Below, one piece after another: positions 49,227 through 55,155 of a DNA stretch of 60,000 bases. Position 1 is the stretch's first letter. Every line of letters starts with the position of its first letter. The notes beneath the pieces are model-generated. The model ran no database searches, was not told the DNA's origin, and saw nothing but the letters and a program-made list of their open reading frames with translations. This DNA comes from Branchiostoma floridae (Eukaryota > Chordata > Leptocardii > Amphioxiformes > Branchiostomatidae). The DNA lies in NCBI RefSeq assembly GCF_000003815.2, contig NC_049979.1:27144470-27204469 (forward strand), in the 5' to 3' direction. The position numbers and the translations under genes were made by a program.

Positions 49227-52200
49227 ACAAAACTAAAAAACAATTAAAGACAGTGATGCTAGAAGACTGAAGGTGAGGCTAGCAACAGAAATGGTGATTC
49301 AGTAAGACCCAGGTGTTAGGAACTGCAGGGGATAATTGCTTTATCAACTGGTAAACAAATTCAAATCAAACTTTATTGCATGACAATAGCAGTAGGTACA
49401 GTACTGTATGACAACCTGGCTGCTTAACCAGTATAATATTTACATACACTATTCTACATATAGGAAAGAGCTATAACATGATGAAGTAAAGAATGGTGAC
49501 AAAATTTGACATTGTCTACACTGAATGTTGCATGTGAAATAATGCAATCTCTCTTGTGAGAAGCATCACAAAATAGAGTGCAAGAAAATGCAAGCCATTT
49601 TCAGACCAGAGGATGGAATAACAGAGGCCCTCTACTATACTCCTAGCCCTGCTCCACTATAGTATACTCCTTTTGAAATTAAGTGTGTTTCTTCCCTATT
49701 TTCTTTGTTAGTTTTGCTAAAATTAATGAAAATTCACAGATTTTTGTGCCAAGTGGCATCACTTTTCTAGTGGGCATTGTCTGCAAAAACTTGTGAATGG
49801 GCGATGATCAAAACAAAAGCCGTTTTACTACTTCACAACAAAGGAATCAATGTAATATATTATACTTGTAGTATTTGACACCCACTGTCATGCAAAATGA
49901 ACCCATTTTCATGAAGGCGAAGCGCGTTGGTTCGGGTTATTTTTGCCATCCCCTCCACTATACAAAAAAATTCTGGGGAGAACCCTGAATCTACTTCAGT
50001 GAGATTCACTGAAAGTCTCTGAACTTGTCTTCGTAGGGTCATACCACCATTCTCAGTCGAATGACATGTCGTGACGTAGGTAAGCTTTTGTCTGTCTGCA
50101 ATATTACTAGCAAGAGCCTGGTGTCACTGGGACCTTTCCACCACTCAAATGTCAGAGGTCGGCACTCTCTCCCTGGTTGTGGTTTCTACTCTGGTGTACC
50201 CATGCCTACTATCTCCTGCTTTTATCTGAAGCGCTTGACAGGAATGAGCAAACCAATTGACTACAGCGCAATTCTAGTCTATAAATAGTATAACAAGTGT
50301 TCCCAACTGGCAACTATGCACTTCTGGCAACTACATTTGTTCAGTCATTATTTTGTTGAGATCCTTGTGACCTAGAGTTGGGTTCAAAATTCAAATTTGG
50401 GAAAAGGTGAAGAAATGCACCCAACCTAGGGATTCAGGTGTAAGGGAAAAAATCTGGGTGTTGAATACACAAATTAGTTGATTCCCAGGGATTTAGAAAC
50501 TTTTTGCAATTTCAAACTTTAATAAAAGTTTTAAAAGAGGACATGAACTGGGATCTAGTAGCATATTATTGCATTCTACTCTAAACTACAAAAATCTTGC
50601 TCTGTCAATTTTTCCAATTCCAGGCACATTTTTCAAATTTTTACTTTACACATACATAAAATTTAAAATAAAAGGTTGAAATTTGAGAAAGAATTATTAA
50701 GGCTACAAATATCTCCAGCATTTTTTTTCCATCCCACTCTTGTTGGAGAGCCCATGCTTGTTAAACATGTCATTCCAAGCAAGGAGCTTTTTCTTCTTAG
50801 CTTATAGAAATAGATTTTCAACAGTCTTATTTCATGAAGTTCAGATTCTTGGGGCAAATTTGCGTCCGTTCCAACAAGCAAATTTCTGTCCCGCCACAGC
50901 GGAACGGGTCTTGGAGACAGGTCTGAGGTAAAAATAACTTTTCATCAGTTTCAGGTCATAAAGTCATGAAATTTTTTGTTTATTTATTTATTCACATATA
51001 TTTTGCGAGTATGAGGCGGAAAGCACAAATTGCTTATATTAAGCCTTCTACTCAAGAAGCATACGCATAAAACAAGAATAGTAAACGACATTACATACAT
51101 AAGTACAAAATGGATAACAGAAAAATAAATTTAAACAAGACAAGTTGGTGCTGAATCAATTAGGAGAACCTGCCTGTACAATGGTTATAGGTAATGACAA
51201 GATCAAAAATGTTACAGTTCTGTTTATGTGAGAGAGATGTTGATACTGATAACAGTAAAGTACATAAAGTAGTGTCGTTGAGGTGCTTTAGGTCTACTAT
51301 AATATTTGCGACAGCCGATAACAAAGAACTTCTTTGGCTAGTATAGATTATAAATTTTTTGTTTGGGCAGATGTGGTAAAATAATTAATTTCTGTCCCTC
51401 GTGGGAAGGATGGGTCCTGGATACAACCCTGCTAGTACTGTAAATGCAGAAACTTTCGCCGTGGTTTAATGTTTGCGGTTTTCGCGGTGGCCGCTTCAAT
51501 GCAAAATTAAAAACCAAAATGAACATTTTTCCATGGCAGTAAGAGAGTACAGTGCATGGTGCTACCGCGAACTTAAAACCACCGCAAAAAGTCCCTTTTC
51601 CAGCTACCGCGAAATTAAATCCCCGCAAACTTAAATGCATTTACAGTAATTGTTATCCCTGACTGAACAAACTGATTGACAGCAGGTGATAATGGGACAA
51701 CAACCACCATGACAGCTATATAAATCACTTGTGGTTTCTGTGAACTGTATGGGCTGAATAATAGAGCTGTCACAACCATATGTCATCATGGACCTCTTGT
51801 ATTGTCTAGCAGGTCAATAACGCTCTTTGTTCCTAACATGACAAATGTGTGATAAAATGTGTGTCTTCGTTTGAAATATATGATGTGTGATAAAATGTAA
51901 ATTTTTGTTTGCAACATGGTAAATGTGTGATAAAATGTATATCTTTCTTTGTGACATGACAAATGTGTGATAAAATGTATATCTTTCTTTGTGACGTTAT
52001 AAATGTGTGATAAAATATATATCTTTCTCCACAATATGACAAACGTGTGATAAAATGTATATCTTCCTTCGTGACATGACCAATGTGTGATAAAATGTAT
52101 ATCTTTCTTCGCAACATGACAAATGTGTGATAAACGTATATCTTTCTTTATGACATGACAAATGTGTGATAAAATGTATATCTTTCTTTGTGACATGACA

Positions 52201-54867
52201 AATTTGTGATAAAATGTATATTTTTCTTCGTAACATGACAAATGTGTGATAAAATGTATATCTTTCATTTTGACATGAACAACGTGTGATAAATGTATAT
52301 CTTTCTTTGTGACATGACGAATGTATTATGTATGATAAAATCTATATATTTTTTCATGACATGACAAACGTGTGATGAAATGTAAAAAATTCCAAGTTCT
52401 ATGAACCAATATCTTGTGCAAACATTGCTGTATCTAGTGAACCACAATGTATGGATATACAAGATAAACCAGTATGAGAAAATTGAGTATCCTGTCCACG
52501 TGTATGGGATGTCACCTGGCAAACAGTCGACCTGGCAAACAGTCCAACTGTATAATCCCCAAGCAGATCCTACGATGGGATGAGATAGTATCATAAGCTG
52601 GCCGAAGGAGTTTCGAAAATGCTATCTCCTAGTCCTAGGCCAGCTACACTCCTTCTGCCAGCCCATGACACTCATACAGTACATGTATCTCAAAAGATGT
52701 TGGTAGCTTGAGGAATGGGTCCAGTCTACTTGACACTATCTCACACTATCTCATTCAGTCATTGCACCAAAAGATCTGCTTGGAGTTGGAGATTACAACT
52801 GTAGCCTTGTCTGTGCTTTCTACAACTGTAGCCTTGTCTGTGCTTTCTACAACTGTAGCCTTGTCTGTGCTTTCTACAACTGTAGCCTTGTCTGTGCTTT
52901 CAAAACATCTGCTTGGAGATTACAACTGTAGCCTTGTCTGTGCTTTGGCTGACCGCATGAAGTGGACGCAACTGGGTTCAATCAAGGCCTACAGCACAGG
53001 GCATTTGTGGTGTCTGTGATTGGAATGGCGATCATGTCCTGTTGGACCATTCATGGTTAGCCTGTGTCGCTATGTGCATTTCGGATAACGGATACCGTAC
53101 TGGTAAGTACATGACTGTGTACAAATGAAGCGAGATGACAAAGTGTAGGGAAATATTCTGCGCTGCTGTCATGTTTCGTCCAAAAGGGCCTAGTATGTTT
53201 TGTTTAGCGCCTGTCGCTGTGTGTGTGTGTGTCTGTCTGTCTCTCTCAGTGTGAATCTTTGTGTCTGTCTTCTTGTGTGTCTACCTGTATGTGTGTCTCT
53301 GTGTGTGTCTGTATGTTTGTCTGTGTGTCTCTCTCAGTGTGAATCTTTGTGTCTGCCTTCCTGTGTGTCTACCTGTATGTGTGTCTGTGTGTGTGTCTGT
53401 ATGTTTGTCTGAGTGTCTGCCTGTATCTTGTCTGTGTAAGTGTCTGTCTGTGTGTCTACCTGTGTATTTGTGTGTGTGGCCTTGTCTGTGTCTTTGTGTC
53501 TTTGTGTCTGTGTGTGTGTCTGTATGTTTGTCTGAGTGTCTGCCTGTATCTTGTCTGTGTAAGTGTCTGTCTGTGTGTCTATCTGTGTATTTAAGTGTGT
53601 GGCCTTGTCTGTGTCTTTGTGTCTGTATGTCTATGTGTGACAGTCTGTGTATCTGTGTACAATTCCCAACACAGTATTGTACTGTATACACATCGCAGTA
53701 TTCACCAAACATCCCCAGTGATACTACGGTACGTGTTATCTGTGCAACTGGAACATTCGTAAATAAGCAAGGGTAAGGGCTGAAGTCTGCCATCACTGAT
53801 GGCTTGTTCCATATGCTTCTGTTGTCTTGGGTAAGCCCTGTGTGAACCACTGCATGTGTGTGGTACTGTCACCAGTCCAAACAACTTGGTGTATAATTTC
53901 TCCAAGCAGAGGTTTTCAGTGAAAATTTCACTCTGGCTGTTTTTCACGTGTTTTTGCGACACCGTTTAAATCGTGTCCACCAGCTAGCAGGACATATAAA
54001 ACGGCACACAAAGCGGAAAGCCCAATAAAAATGCCTAAAAACACGTCAAAAACGGAGTCGAACCTCTGCTTGGAGAGAAACTTGGCGCCCTCCTATCTAC
54101 AACTGCTGCCAGTTTCCTTATGTTCCGGAAACGTGTTTTCGTCTGCTATAAAAATCAGGACTCTCTGTTCGATCTGGTAAAAGTTGATCTGTGGGTCGCG
54201 CATATGCCGGAACTGTTACAGATGTTTATCTTTCCTTCCACAGAACCCTTTCCTGGTAAAGAAATCTCAAATTGGATCTGACTTTTGCAGGCCAGCGATG
54301 TCGAGTATGTGAGAGGAAGTCACAAGTACCGCACGGGATTGGGACAAAAACAAAATCTTGCGAAACGTGGGCATTTTGAACGACCGACCTGACAATTGTT
54401 TTAGCCTGAAGACGATGTGGTATTATTCACTATAAGGGTATGGTAAGGAAGGGAAGTGGCTTACCGATTTAAAGTCGATGACCATAGTGACCAGTGTGCC
54501 ATCGTACTTCTGATTTTGATACGTGTGGCCGGGACAAAAACAAAATCTTGCGGGAAACGTGGGCATTGAACGAACGGTCTGACATATGTTTTAGTCTGAA
54601 GACGATGTGGTATTATTTACTAGAAGGGTATGTCAAGGAAGGGCTTACCGATTTAAAGTCGATGACCATAGTGACCAGCGTGCCATCGGACTTCTGAAAC
54701 TCCAGTGTGATGATATCCTGGTCCGTATCAGCCATGATACTCTCCTGGGTCACATCCCCGCCACGGTTCCGTACGTTGACCACCAGCTGGGCGGTCCCTC
54801 CTCCTGCGCTCACCCACAGCAGCAGCACCACCAGCAGCACACAGCCAGGAGAAGAAGGGCTAACCAT
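22238..54867 (-). CDS. oaf: out at first (OAF) homolog, complete four-exon gene
   Basis: Joining 54867-54649, 45994-45860, 24544-24367 and 22521-22238 gives 271 codons plus stop, close to the roughly 270 residues usual for vertebrate OAF. Every junction is GT-AG and the phases agree (0, 0, 1). Residues 1 to about 26 are a hydrophobic signal peptide (core LLVVLLLWVS). The OAF domain follows, with IFKALILGE and AMSKLRQ in exon 2, and a C-terminal domain with ten cysteines and the family signatures WYPCGLKYC, YRCGIKTC and QLCVWDE. There is one N-glycosylation sequon, N180-K-T. OAF proteins are secreted; the Drosophila gene is expressed in and needed by the developing nervous system, and the biochemical role is poorly known. 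Intron sizes are about 8.65, 21.3 and 1.85 kb. Family assignment is by recognition of these motifs; no search was run. Confidence 0.95.
22505..23803 (-). repeat. splice-acceptor-derived minisatellite, about 20 units of about 48 bp
   Basis: Units recur at 22511, 22559, 22615 and so on to 23266, then resume at 23685-23800 after a MITE at 23304-23666. Read on the minus strand, each has a pyrimidine tract (CTTGTCCTCCTTCC), then CCAG or a mutated form, then GAAACAATAGAACCCTGA, matching the start of oaf exon 4. The exon 4 acceptor itself is the terminal unit. About eight units keep an AG at the acceptor position (those reading TTTCCTGG, TTTCCTAG or TTTCCTGA on the plus strand); the rest have CCCGG and have lost it. 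The long plus-strand reading frames here only reflect the repeat. Confidence 0.88.
23304..23666. mobile_element. hAT-like MITE (363 bp) inserted in the oaf intron 3 minisatellite
   Basis: It has perfect 15-bp terminal inverted repeats, CAGGGTTGTAGCCAG and its complement, flanked by the 8-bp direct repeat CTCTCAGT (23296-23303 and 23667-23674), which is itself minisatellite sequence. An 8-bp target duplication and ends starting CAGGG are typical of hAT transposons. It has no coding capacity. It is homologous, in opposite orientation, to 41201-41566. Confidence 0.92.
24127..24347. mobile_element. PIF/Harbinger-like MITE abutting the oaf exon 3 donor
   Basis: Flanked by TTA at 24124-24126 and 24348-24350. 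The ends carry GGGGTACGCTTGCCGCATTG and its near-complement, and the interior matches 9170-9410. The right boundary lies about 15 nt from the GT of the exon 3 donor, so it supplies nearly all of the early intron 3 sequence. Confidence 0.8.
24367..24544 (-). CDS. oaf: oaf coding exon 3
   Basis: The exon is 178 nt and encodes residues 119-177 plus the first base of codon 178: KNPGTIRNAEDDKG, then HLVMDMGVDL, then HIYNICAEAGAATYTRE. It keeps the conserved cysteine of NICAEA. The acceptor is TTTATCCAG before AAA; the donor is AAAG followed by GTGAGA, leaving phase 1. A MITE with a TTA target duplication ends only about 15 nt beyond this donor. Confidence 0.92.
25058..25268. mobile_element. TACTGTAAATGC-family MITE, copy 2
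   Basis: Complete from TACTGTAAATGTATTTAA to GCATTTACAGTA, with several GCGGT/ACCGC hairpin blocks. Located in oaf intron 2. Confidence 0.9.
26190..26660. other. GC-richer island in oaf intron 2
   Basis: A stretch of mixed composition, distinct from the AT-rich intron, with ATGCAAAT (POU octamer) near 26330, GACCAATCC near 26456 and several GAGCTC words. No repeat family or coding frame recognised. It could be a regulatory region or an unrecognised repeat. Confidence 0.25.
27661..27885. mobile_element. TACTGTAAATGC-family MITE, copy 3
   Basis: TACTGTAAATGCAGGAATAT at the left, AATGCATTTACAGTA at the right. Slightly diverged, with a short AACAAC insertion near the right end. Confidence 0.85.
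27967..28450. mobile_element. AGGTCTCATTGATG-ended element, copy 1 (about 480 bp)
   Basis: Ends AGGTCTCATTGATG and CATCAATGAGACCT. The interior includes GCGCGCTAGGTCGGAGGTAC and CATAGAAGTCTATGGGAAG. Matches 47135-47617 in reverse over its full length. Confidence 0.85.
28450..28850. other. unannotated AT-rich stretch
   Basis: AT-rich, ending in an ACATGT-repeat near 28816-28845. Nothing else recognised. Confidence 0.4.
28851..29285. repeat. element with GTACTGGTACGG / CCTGTACCAGTACTGACCC ends
   Basis: GGGTACTGGTACGGTGTACT on the left and CCTGTACCAGTACTGACCC on the right form inverted ends. Tandem GGACCGGATGTT and GACCTGGACCGGACC words occur inside each end, probably subterminal repeats. Confidence 0.6.
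29473..29839. mobile_element. PIF/Harbinger-like MITE, GGCCATGTTGATT family
   Basis: Left end GGCCATGTTGGTTTG and decayed right end CAGCATGGCT, with TAA on both sides (29470-29472 and 29840-29842). Interior blocks match 5258-5614. Confidence 0.82.
30225..30610 (+). repeat. degenerate tandem repeat of about 51 bp (AGGTGGTC / ATGTAGAGGTGGTCACT)
   Basis: The clearest units start near 30429, 30479 and 30531 with GACTRTATATAAAA, then CAGGTGGTC and TTATGTAGAGGTGGTC. Earlier units back to about 30225 are more diverged. Confidence 0.8.
30628..30712 (-). repeat. dispersed hairpin repeat, copy 2
   Basis: The minus strand reads GTGTCACTGACGAA, then GGATAG, a TGGATT loop and CTATCC, then AAAACGTCTGACC and CAGTTGCTTGAGTAACT. 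The six-pair stem is perfect. Compared with copy 1, three pairs differ by compensatory changes on both arms. Confidence 0.75.
31022..31121. other. assembly gap (100 N)
   Basis: Exactly 100 undetermined bases, the conventional size for a gap of unknown length. Open frames spanning it are meaningless. It lies in oaf intron 2, so the true intron length is uncertain. Confidence 1.
31239..31573. mobile_element. GGCACGATCTACACACAG-ended element, truncated copy
   Basis: The left end GGCACGATCTACACACAG is intact. The interior matches 33917-34271 in reverse (GACATCTCCACAGAT, CTACGTTCTAGATCCCTCC). The right terminal repeat is missing. Confidence 0.8.
31574..32335. other. unannotated stretch
   Basis: No gene or clear repeat boundary recognised. 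A block around 32105-32160 (GTAATTCATAGGGAAAGC) recurs near 37240, 39640 and 45710, so part is a dispersed repeat. Confidence 0.4.
32339..32811. mobile_element. PIF/Harbinger-like MITE, longest copy of the family
   Basis: Ends GGCCACGTTGATTTG and CAAATCAACATGGCC with TTA target duplications (32336-32338 and 32812-32814). The left half is a near match in reverse to window bases 1-232. The region 32585-32660 contains a GTACCAGTACAGAAAATTC insert-like block also seen near 29250. Confidence 0.85.
33462..33672. mobile_element. TACTGTAAATGC-family MITE, copy 4
   Basis: Complete ends TACTGTAAATGCAGAAAT and ATGCATGTACAGTA with GCGGT/ACCGC blocks. A (CA)n tract lies upstream at about 33340-33360. Confidence 0.9.
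33917..34271. mobile_element. GGCACGATCTACACACAG-ended element, complete copy (355 bp)
   Basis: Left GGCCCAATCTACACACAG and right CTGTGTGTAGATCGTGCC form inverted ends about 30 bp long, with GGGAGGGATCTAGAACG inside. The flanks TAG and TAA are compatible with an aged TWA-type target site. Confidence 0.82.
35238..35612. repeat. cluster of the 15-mer GTAACAAACGTTACC, ending in a 30-bp palindrome
   Basis: Identical copies lie at 35238-35252, 35420-35434 and 35583-35597, and an inverted copy at 35598-35612 abuts the third to make a perfect 30-bp palindrome. The DNA between the copies is not similar. Confidence 0.9.
36823..36930. mobile_element. TACTGTAAATGC-family MITE, half copy
   Basis: ACAGTAAATGCATTTATATT, then GTAACCGCTTGACCGCGAAAT, then the family signal fades. 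A (ACATGT)n tract follows at about 36959-36982. Confidence 0.6.
38024..38217. mobile_element. TACTGTAAATGC-family MITE, copy 5
   Basis: Complete ends TACTGTAAATACAGAAAT and AAAGCATTTACAGTA. Slightly short, with a deletion in the middle. Confidence 0.87.
38465..38600 (-). repeat. probable retroposon 3' end (minus orientation)
   Basis: AGAACTTTATTGCACAACAT, then GTACAAGGTACAATGTATGG, resembles 49360-49420 (AAACTTTATTGCATGACAAT). On the minus strand the shared part ends GCAATAAAGTT, as expected for a polyadenylated element. Confidence 0.45.
40646..40959. mobile_element. GGCCATGTTGATT-family MITE, diverged
   Basis: Left end GGCCATGTTCATTCC and right end CAAATGAACATGGCC, with the shared GGCATCCTCTGGGAACCC and its inverted counterpart. 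Immediately downstream, 40965-41665 is a second broken member that holds the hAT-like MITE. Confidence 0.75.
41201..41566. mobile_element. hAT-like MITE, second copy (366 bp)
   Basis: The ends are CAGGGTTGTAGCCAG and CTGGCTTCAACCCTG, with the perfect 8-bp target duplication CATTAGAG at 41193-41200 and 41567-41574. The interior matches the copy at 23304-23666 in reverse orientation. It lies inside an older GGCCATGTTGATT-family remnant whose end is near 41665. Confidence 0.92.
42319..42531. mobile_element. GGCCATGTTGATT-family MITE, short copy
   Basis: Starts CCCATGTTGATTCGATTA and ends TAATCAAATCAACATGGCC followed by TTA. Shorter than other members, with an internal deletion. Confidence 0.72.
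42540..42905. repeat. inverted-repeat element with GGTACAGGT ends, copy 2
   Basis: Begins with (GGTACA)n and ends with GGTACGGACCTGTACCTCAA, then AGGTACGGTACAGC. Likely the same family as 20601-20960. Confidence 0.55.
44191..44403. mobile_element. TACTGTAATTC-family MITE, copy 1
   Basis: Ends TACTGTAATTCACTTTGTCT and AATCAGGAATTACAGTA. The interior carries GTGAAAACCGTGAACATAAA and TTATCGGTAATGATAAG. Same family as 47694-47904 in the opposite orientation. The TA-bounded ends resemble the TACTGTAAATGC family, suggesting related transposition machinery. Confidence 0.9.
44494..44675. mobile_element. TACTGTAAATGC-family MITE, decayed copy
   Basis: CACTGTAAACGCATTTGAGT, then GATTTAATTTCGTGGCAGCG, then TTCACAGTGGTTTTAAGT. 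Many CpG sites have mutated to TpG or CpA, as expected for an older methylated copy. Confidence 0.7.
44760..44920 (+). repeat. retroposon 3' tail (GACCACAG / AATAAAGTCAAAGTC), copy 1
   Basis: GATAAAGACCACAGAAAGAG, then TGCTAATTGTGGATC, then TTAATAAAGTCAAAGTC. Typical of the 3' end of a 5'-truncated LINE, with a near-repeat tail. Confidence 0.6.
45595..45640 (+). repeat. retroposon 3' tail, copy 2
   Basis: GTAGACCTTACGAAAGTCGC, then TGTACTTTTGTCGTG, ends in TCAATAAAGAT. Close match to 11198-11243. The upstream sequence is not conserved between them, as with 5'-truncated retroposons. Confidence 0.65.
45860..45994 (-). CDS. oaf: oaf coding exon 2
   Basis: The exon has 45 codons, residues 74-118, starting EVQIFKALILGEMERGQSQ and ending AMSKLRQ. 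This is the most conserved block of the family. The acceptor is TATCCACAG immediately before GAA, and the donor is CAG followed by GTACAA; both introns are phase 0. A complete TACTGTAAATGC-type MITE sits about 95 bp upstream of the acceptor (46090-46301). Confidence 0.93.
46090..46301. mobile_element. TACTGTAAATGC-family MITE, copy 6 (best preserved)
   Basis: TACTGTAAATGCAGAAATG to AATGCATTTACAGTA, with an almost uninterrupted set of blocks: GTTCGCGGTGG, GCGGTGACCACTTCACCGC, CCACCGCGAAC. It lies about 95 bp upstream of the oaf exon 2 acceptor. Confidence 0.93.
47135..47617. mobile_element. AGGTCTCATTGATG-ended element, copy 2
   Basis: Opposite orientation to 27967-28450, with the same inverted ends and a possible 4-bp target duplication TTGA on both sides. 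No coding capacity. Located in oaf intron 1. Confidence 0.85.
47694..47904. mobile_element. TACTGTAATTC-family MITE, copy 2
   Basis: Ends TACTGTAATTCCTGATTTTT and AAGTGAATTACAGTA. Full-length counterpart of 44191-44403 in reverse orientation. Confidence 0.9.
48086..48460. mobile_element. MITE with CACCTTTATCCG arms, copy 2, with internal insertion
   Basis: CGCCTTTATCCATGGGGTGA on the left and GGTTACCCTCGGATAAAGG on the right. The interior shares AAACCACCGTCCGTCGACTA with copy 1. About 140 bp of unrelated sequence interrupts the right arm. Confidence 0.7.
48462..48671 (+). repeat. retroposon 3' tail (GACCACAG type), copy 2
   Basis: Contains GGTCTTGGGAAGATGAAGGT upstream and GACCACAGGAAGTATGAGGC, then TAATTGTGGATCTAGATAAA. 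It links the 12110-12440 repeat with the 44760-44920 tail, so both probably come from one element. Confidence 0.6.
48965..49150. repeat. inverted-repeat element (CTAGGCCGGCT / GATCTGCTTGGAGATT), copy 1
   Basis: GATGGCATAAACTAGCCAAG on the left is mirrored by the CTGGCCGCTTTTGATACTAT region on the right. Its right half matches 52555-52690 in reverse. Confidence 0.6.
49183..49232. repeat. poly-C and (CA)n microsatellite
   Basis: About 15 C followed by about 12 CA repeats. A comparable (GT)n tract is at about 48006-48024. Long G-runs also occur at 37549-37563 and 42245-42260. Confidence 0.95.
49357..49450 (-). repeat. probable retroposon 3' end (minus orientation), second copy
   Basis: AAACTTTATTGCATGACAAT, then TAGGTACAGTACTGTATGAC, AACCTGG. 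Same layout as 38465-38600. Confidence 0.45.
51370..51435. repeat. fragment of a hAT-like MITE end
   Basis: The sequence CTGTCCCTCGTGGGAAGGA, followed by GGATACAACCCTG, resembles the right end of the 23304-23666 element. The other end is not recognisable. A complete MITE of another family starts at the next base. Confidence 0.45.
51436..51648. mobile_element. TACTGTAAATGC-family MITE, copy 7
   Basis: TACTGTAAATGCAGAAACT to AATGCATTTACAGTA, complete with minor decay. Confidence 0.9.
51835..52395. repeat. 40-bp minisatellite, about 13-14 units
   Basis: The unit GTGACATGACAAATGTGTGA, then TAAAATGTATATCTTTCTTT, repeats with point changes. Minus-strand frames of up to 160 residues cycle every 40 residues because 40 is not a multiple of three; they are not genes. 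Confidence 0.93.
52555..52690. repeat. inverted-repeat element (CTAGGCCAGCT), copy 2
   Basis: CAAGCAGATCCTACGATGGG, then ATAGTATCATAAGCTGGCCG, then TCCTAGGCCAGCTACACTCC. Opposite orientation to 48965-49150. Confidence 0.6.
52794..52945. repeat. 27-bp tandem repeat (ACAACTGTAGCCTTGTCTGT type), four units plus one separate copy
   Basis: Four consecutive identical units, then AAAACATCTGCTTGGAGATT, then a fifth copy. A matching GATCTGCTTGGAGATTACA string near 49131 suggests the source sequence. Confidence 0.92.
53216..53660. repeat. TGTCTG-rich minisatellite
   Basis: About 440 bp of TGTGTG/TCTG words with a higher-order unit of about 120 bp (TATGTTTGTCTGAGTGTCTG, then CCTGTATCTTGTCTGTG) repeated near 53398 and 53520. 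All frames on both strands stay open through it and encode only low-complexity Cys/Val/Leu or Thr/His/Arg strings. Confidence 0.92.
53900..54075. mobile_element. MITE with CTCCAAGCAGAGGTT ends, copy 2
   Basis: TCTCCAAGCAGAGGTT at the left is matched by AACCTCTGCTTGGAGA at the right, a perfect 16-bp terminal inverted repeat. About 176 bp, with no coding potential. It lies in oaf intron 1, close to the exon 1 duplicate. Confidence 0.88.
54341..54513 (-). pseudogene. partial duplicate of the oaf exon 1 3' end with intact donor
   Basis: The block 54341-54513 repeats 54531-54697 in direct orientation, offset about 190 bp. The shared part covers about 47 bp of the exon 1 end, the donor (GT at 54464-54463) and about 110 bp of intron 1. 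The exon-derived part differs from the true exon at about two positions. It has no acceptor, so it can act only as a decoy or alternative donor. Using it would carry the message through the stop at 54613 and truncate the protein. Confidence 0.85.
54649..54867 (-). CDS. oaf: oaf coding exon 1 (signal peptide and start of OAF domain)
   Basis: The ATG at 54867-54865 has A at -3 and G at +4, a good initiation context. The exon encodes residues 1-73: signal peptide, then the mature start near QLVVNVRN, then ADTDQD and KSDGTLVTMVIDFKS, which align with the N-terminal part of OAF proteins. It ends after a TCG codon, followed by GTAAGC at 54648, so the intron is phase 0. Reading through the donor reaches a stop at 54613. 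A damaged copy of the exon end and its donor lies about 180 bp downstream in intron 1. Confidence 0.93.
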
Positions 54868-55130
54868 AGTTCGGGACCACAGAGACGCGTATCCGGCCGC
54901 TACATCCTCTCATCGCGACAAACAAAACTGCACTAGTGAGTCGGTGCCTCTAACGTTACTCCTGCGCTTGTTGACTCAACCCACTCGCAACTCTCGTGAC
55001 CTTCTCGCGAACTGCCTCCAAGTCTCGCGAGGTTTCGGGGGCGTTCCGCCAGGCTCCGGACTCTCTCTGGACAAGCTGTTGCAACAGCGCCATACAGCGA
55101 CGAAGAATCATAAAGACAGATAGACAACGT
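54868..55130 (-). promoter_or_regulatory. oaf: oaf upstream region, CpG-rich, with paired TCTCGCGA motifs
   Basis: The DNA upstream of the oaf ATG is CpG-dense compared with its surroundings. It has TCTCGCGA at 55003-55010 and 55023-55030, plus the variant TCTCGTGA at 54992-54999. TCTCGCGA(GA) is a known element of TATA-less CpG-rich animal promoters, bound in mammals by BANP. No TATA box is evident. The transcription start cannot be placed from sequence alone. Confidence 0.6.
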
Positions 55131-55155
55131 CTGACACTGAATATTGTAGTCTGTG

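Larger units (their letters stand above)
45995..54648 (-). other. oaf: oaf intron 1 (about 8.65 kb)
   Basis: Repeats itemised elsewhere include three MITEs near 46.1, 47.1 and 47.7 kb, a family I MITE (48.1 kb), retroposon tails, a (CA)n tract, a 40-bp minisatellite (51.8 kb), a 27-bp tandem repeat (52.8 kb), a TGTCTG-rich array (53.2 kb) and the exon 1 duplicate. No nested gene was recognised. The stretches 46310-47130, 49620-50960 and 54080-54340 hold nothing I can identify. Confidence 0.8.

Noticed and set aside
51786-52268. 160-residue minus-strand frame
   Set aside because: It is a 40-bp minisatellite read through three frames in turn, with no gene features.
53200-53850. Long Cys/Val-rich frames on the plus strand and a Thr/His-rich frame on the minus strand
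   Set aside because: Low-complexity translation of a TGTCTG-rich minisatellite; every frame stays open.
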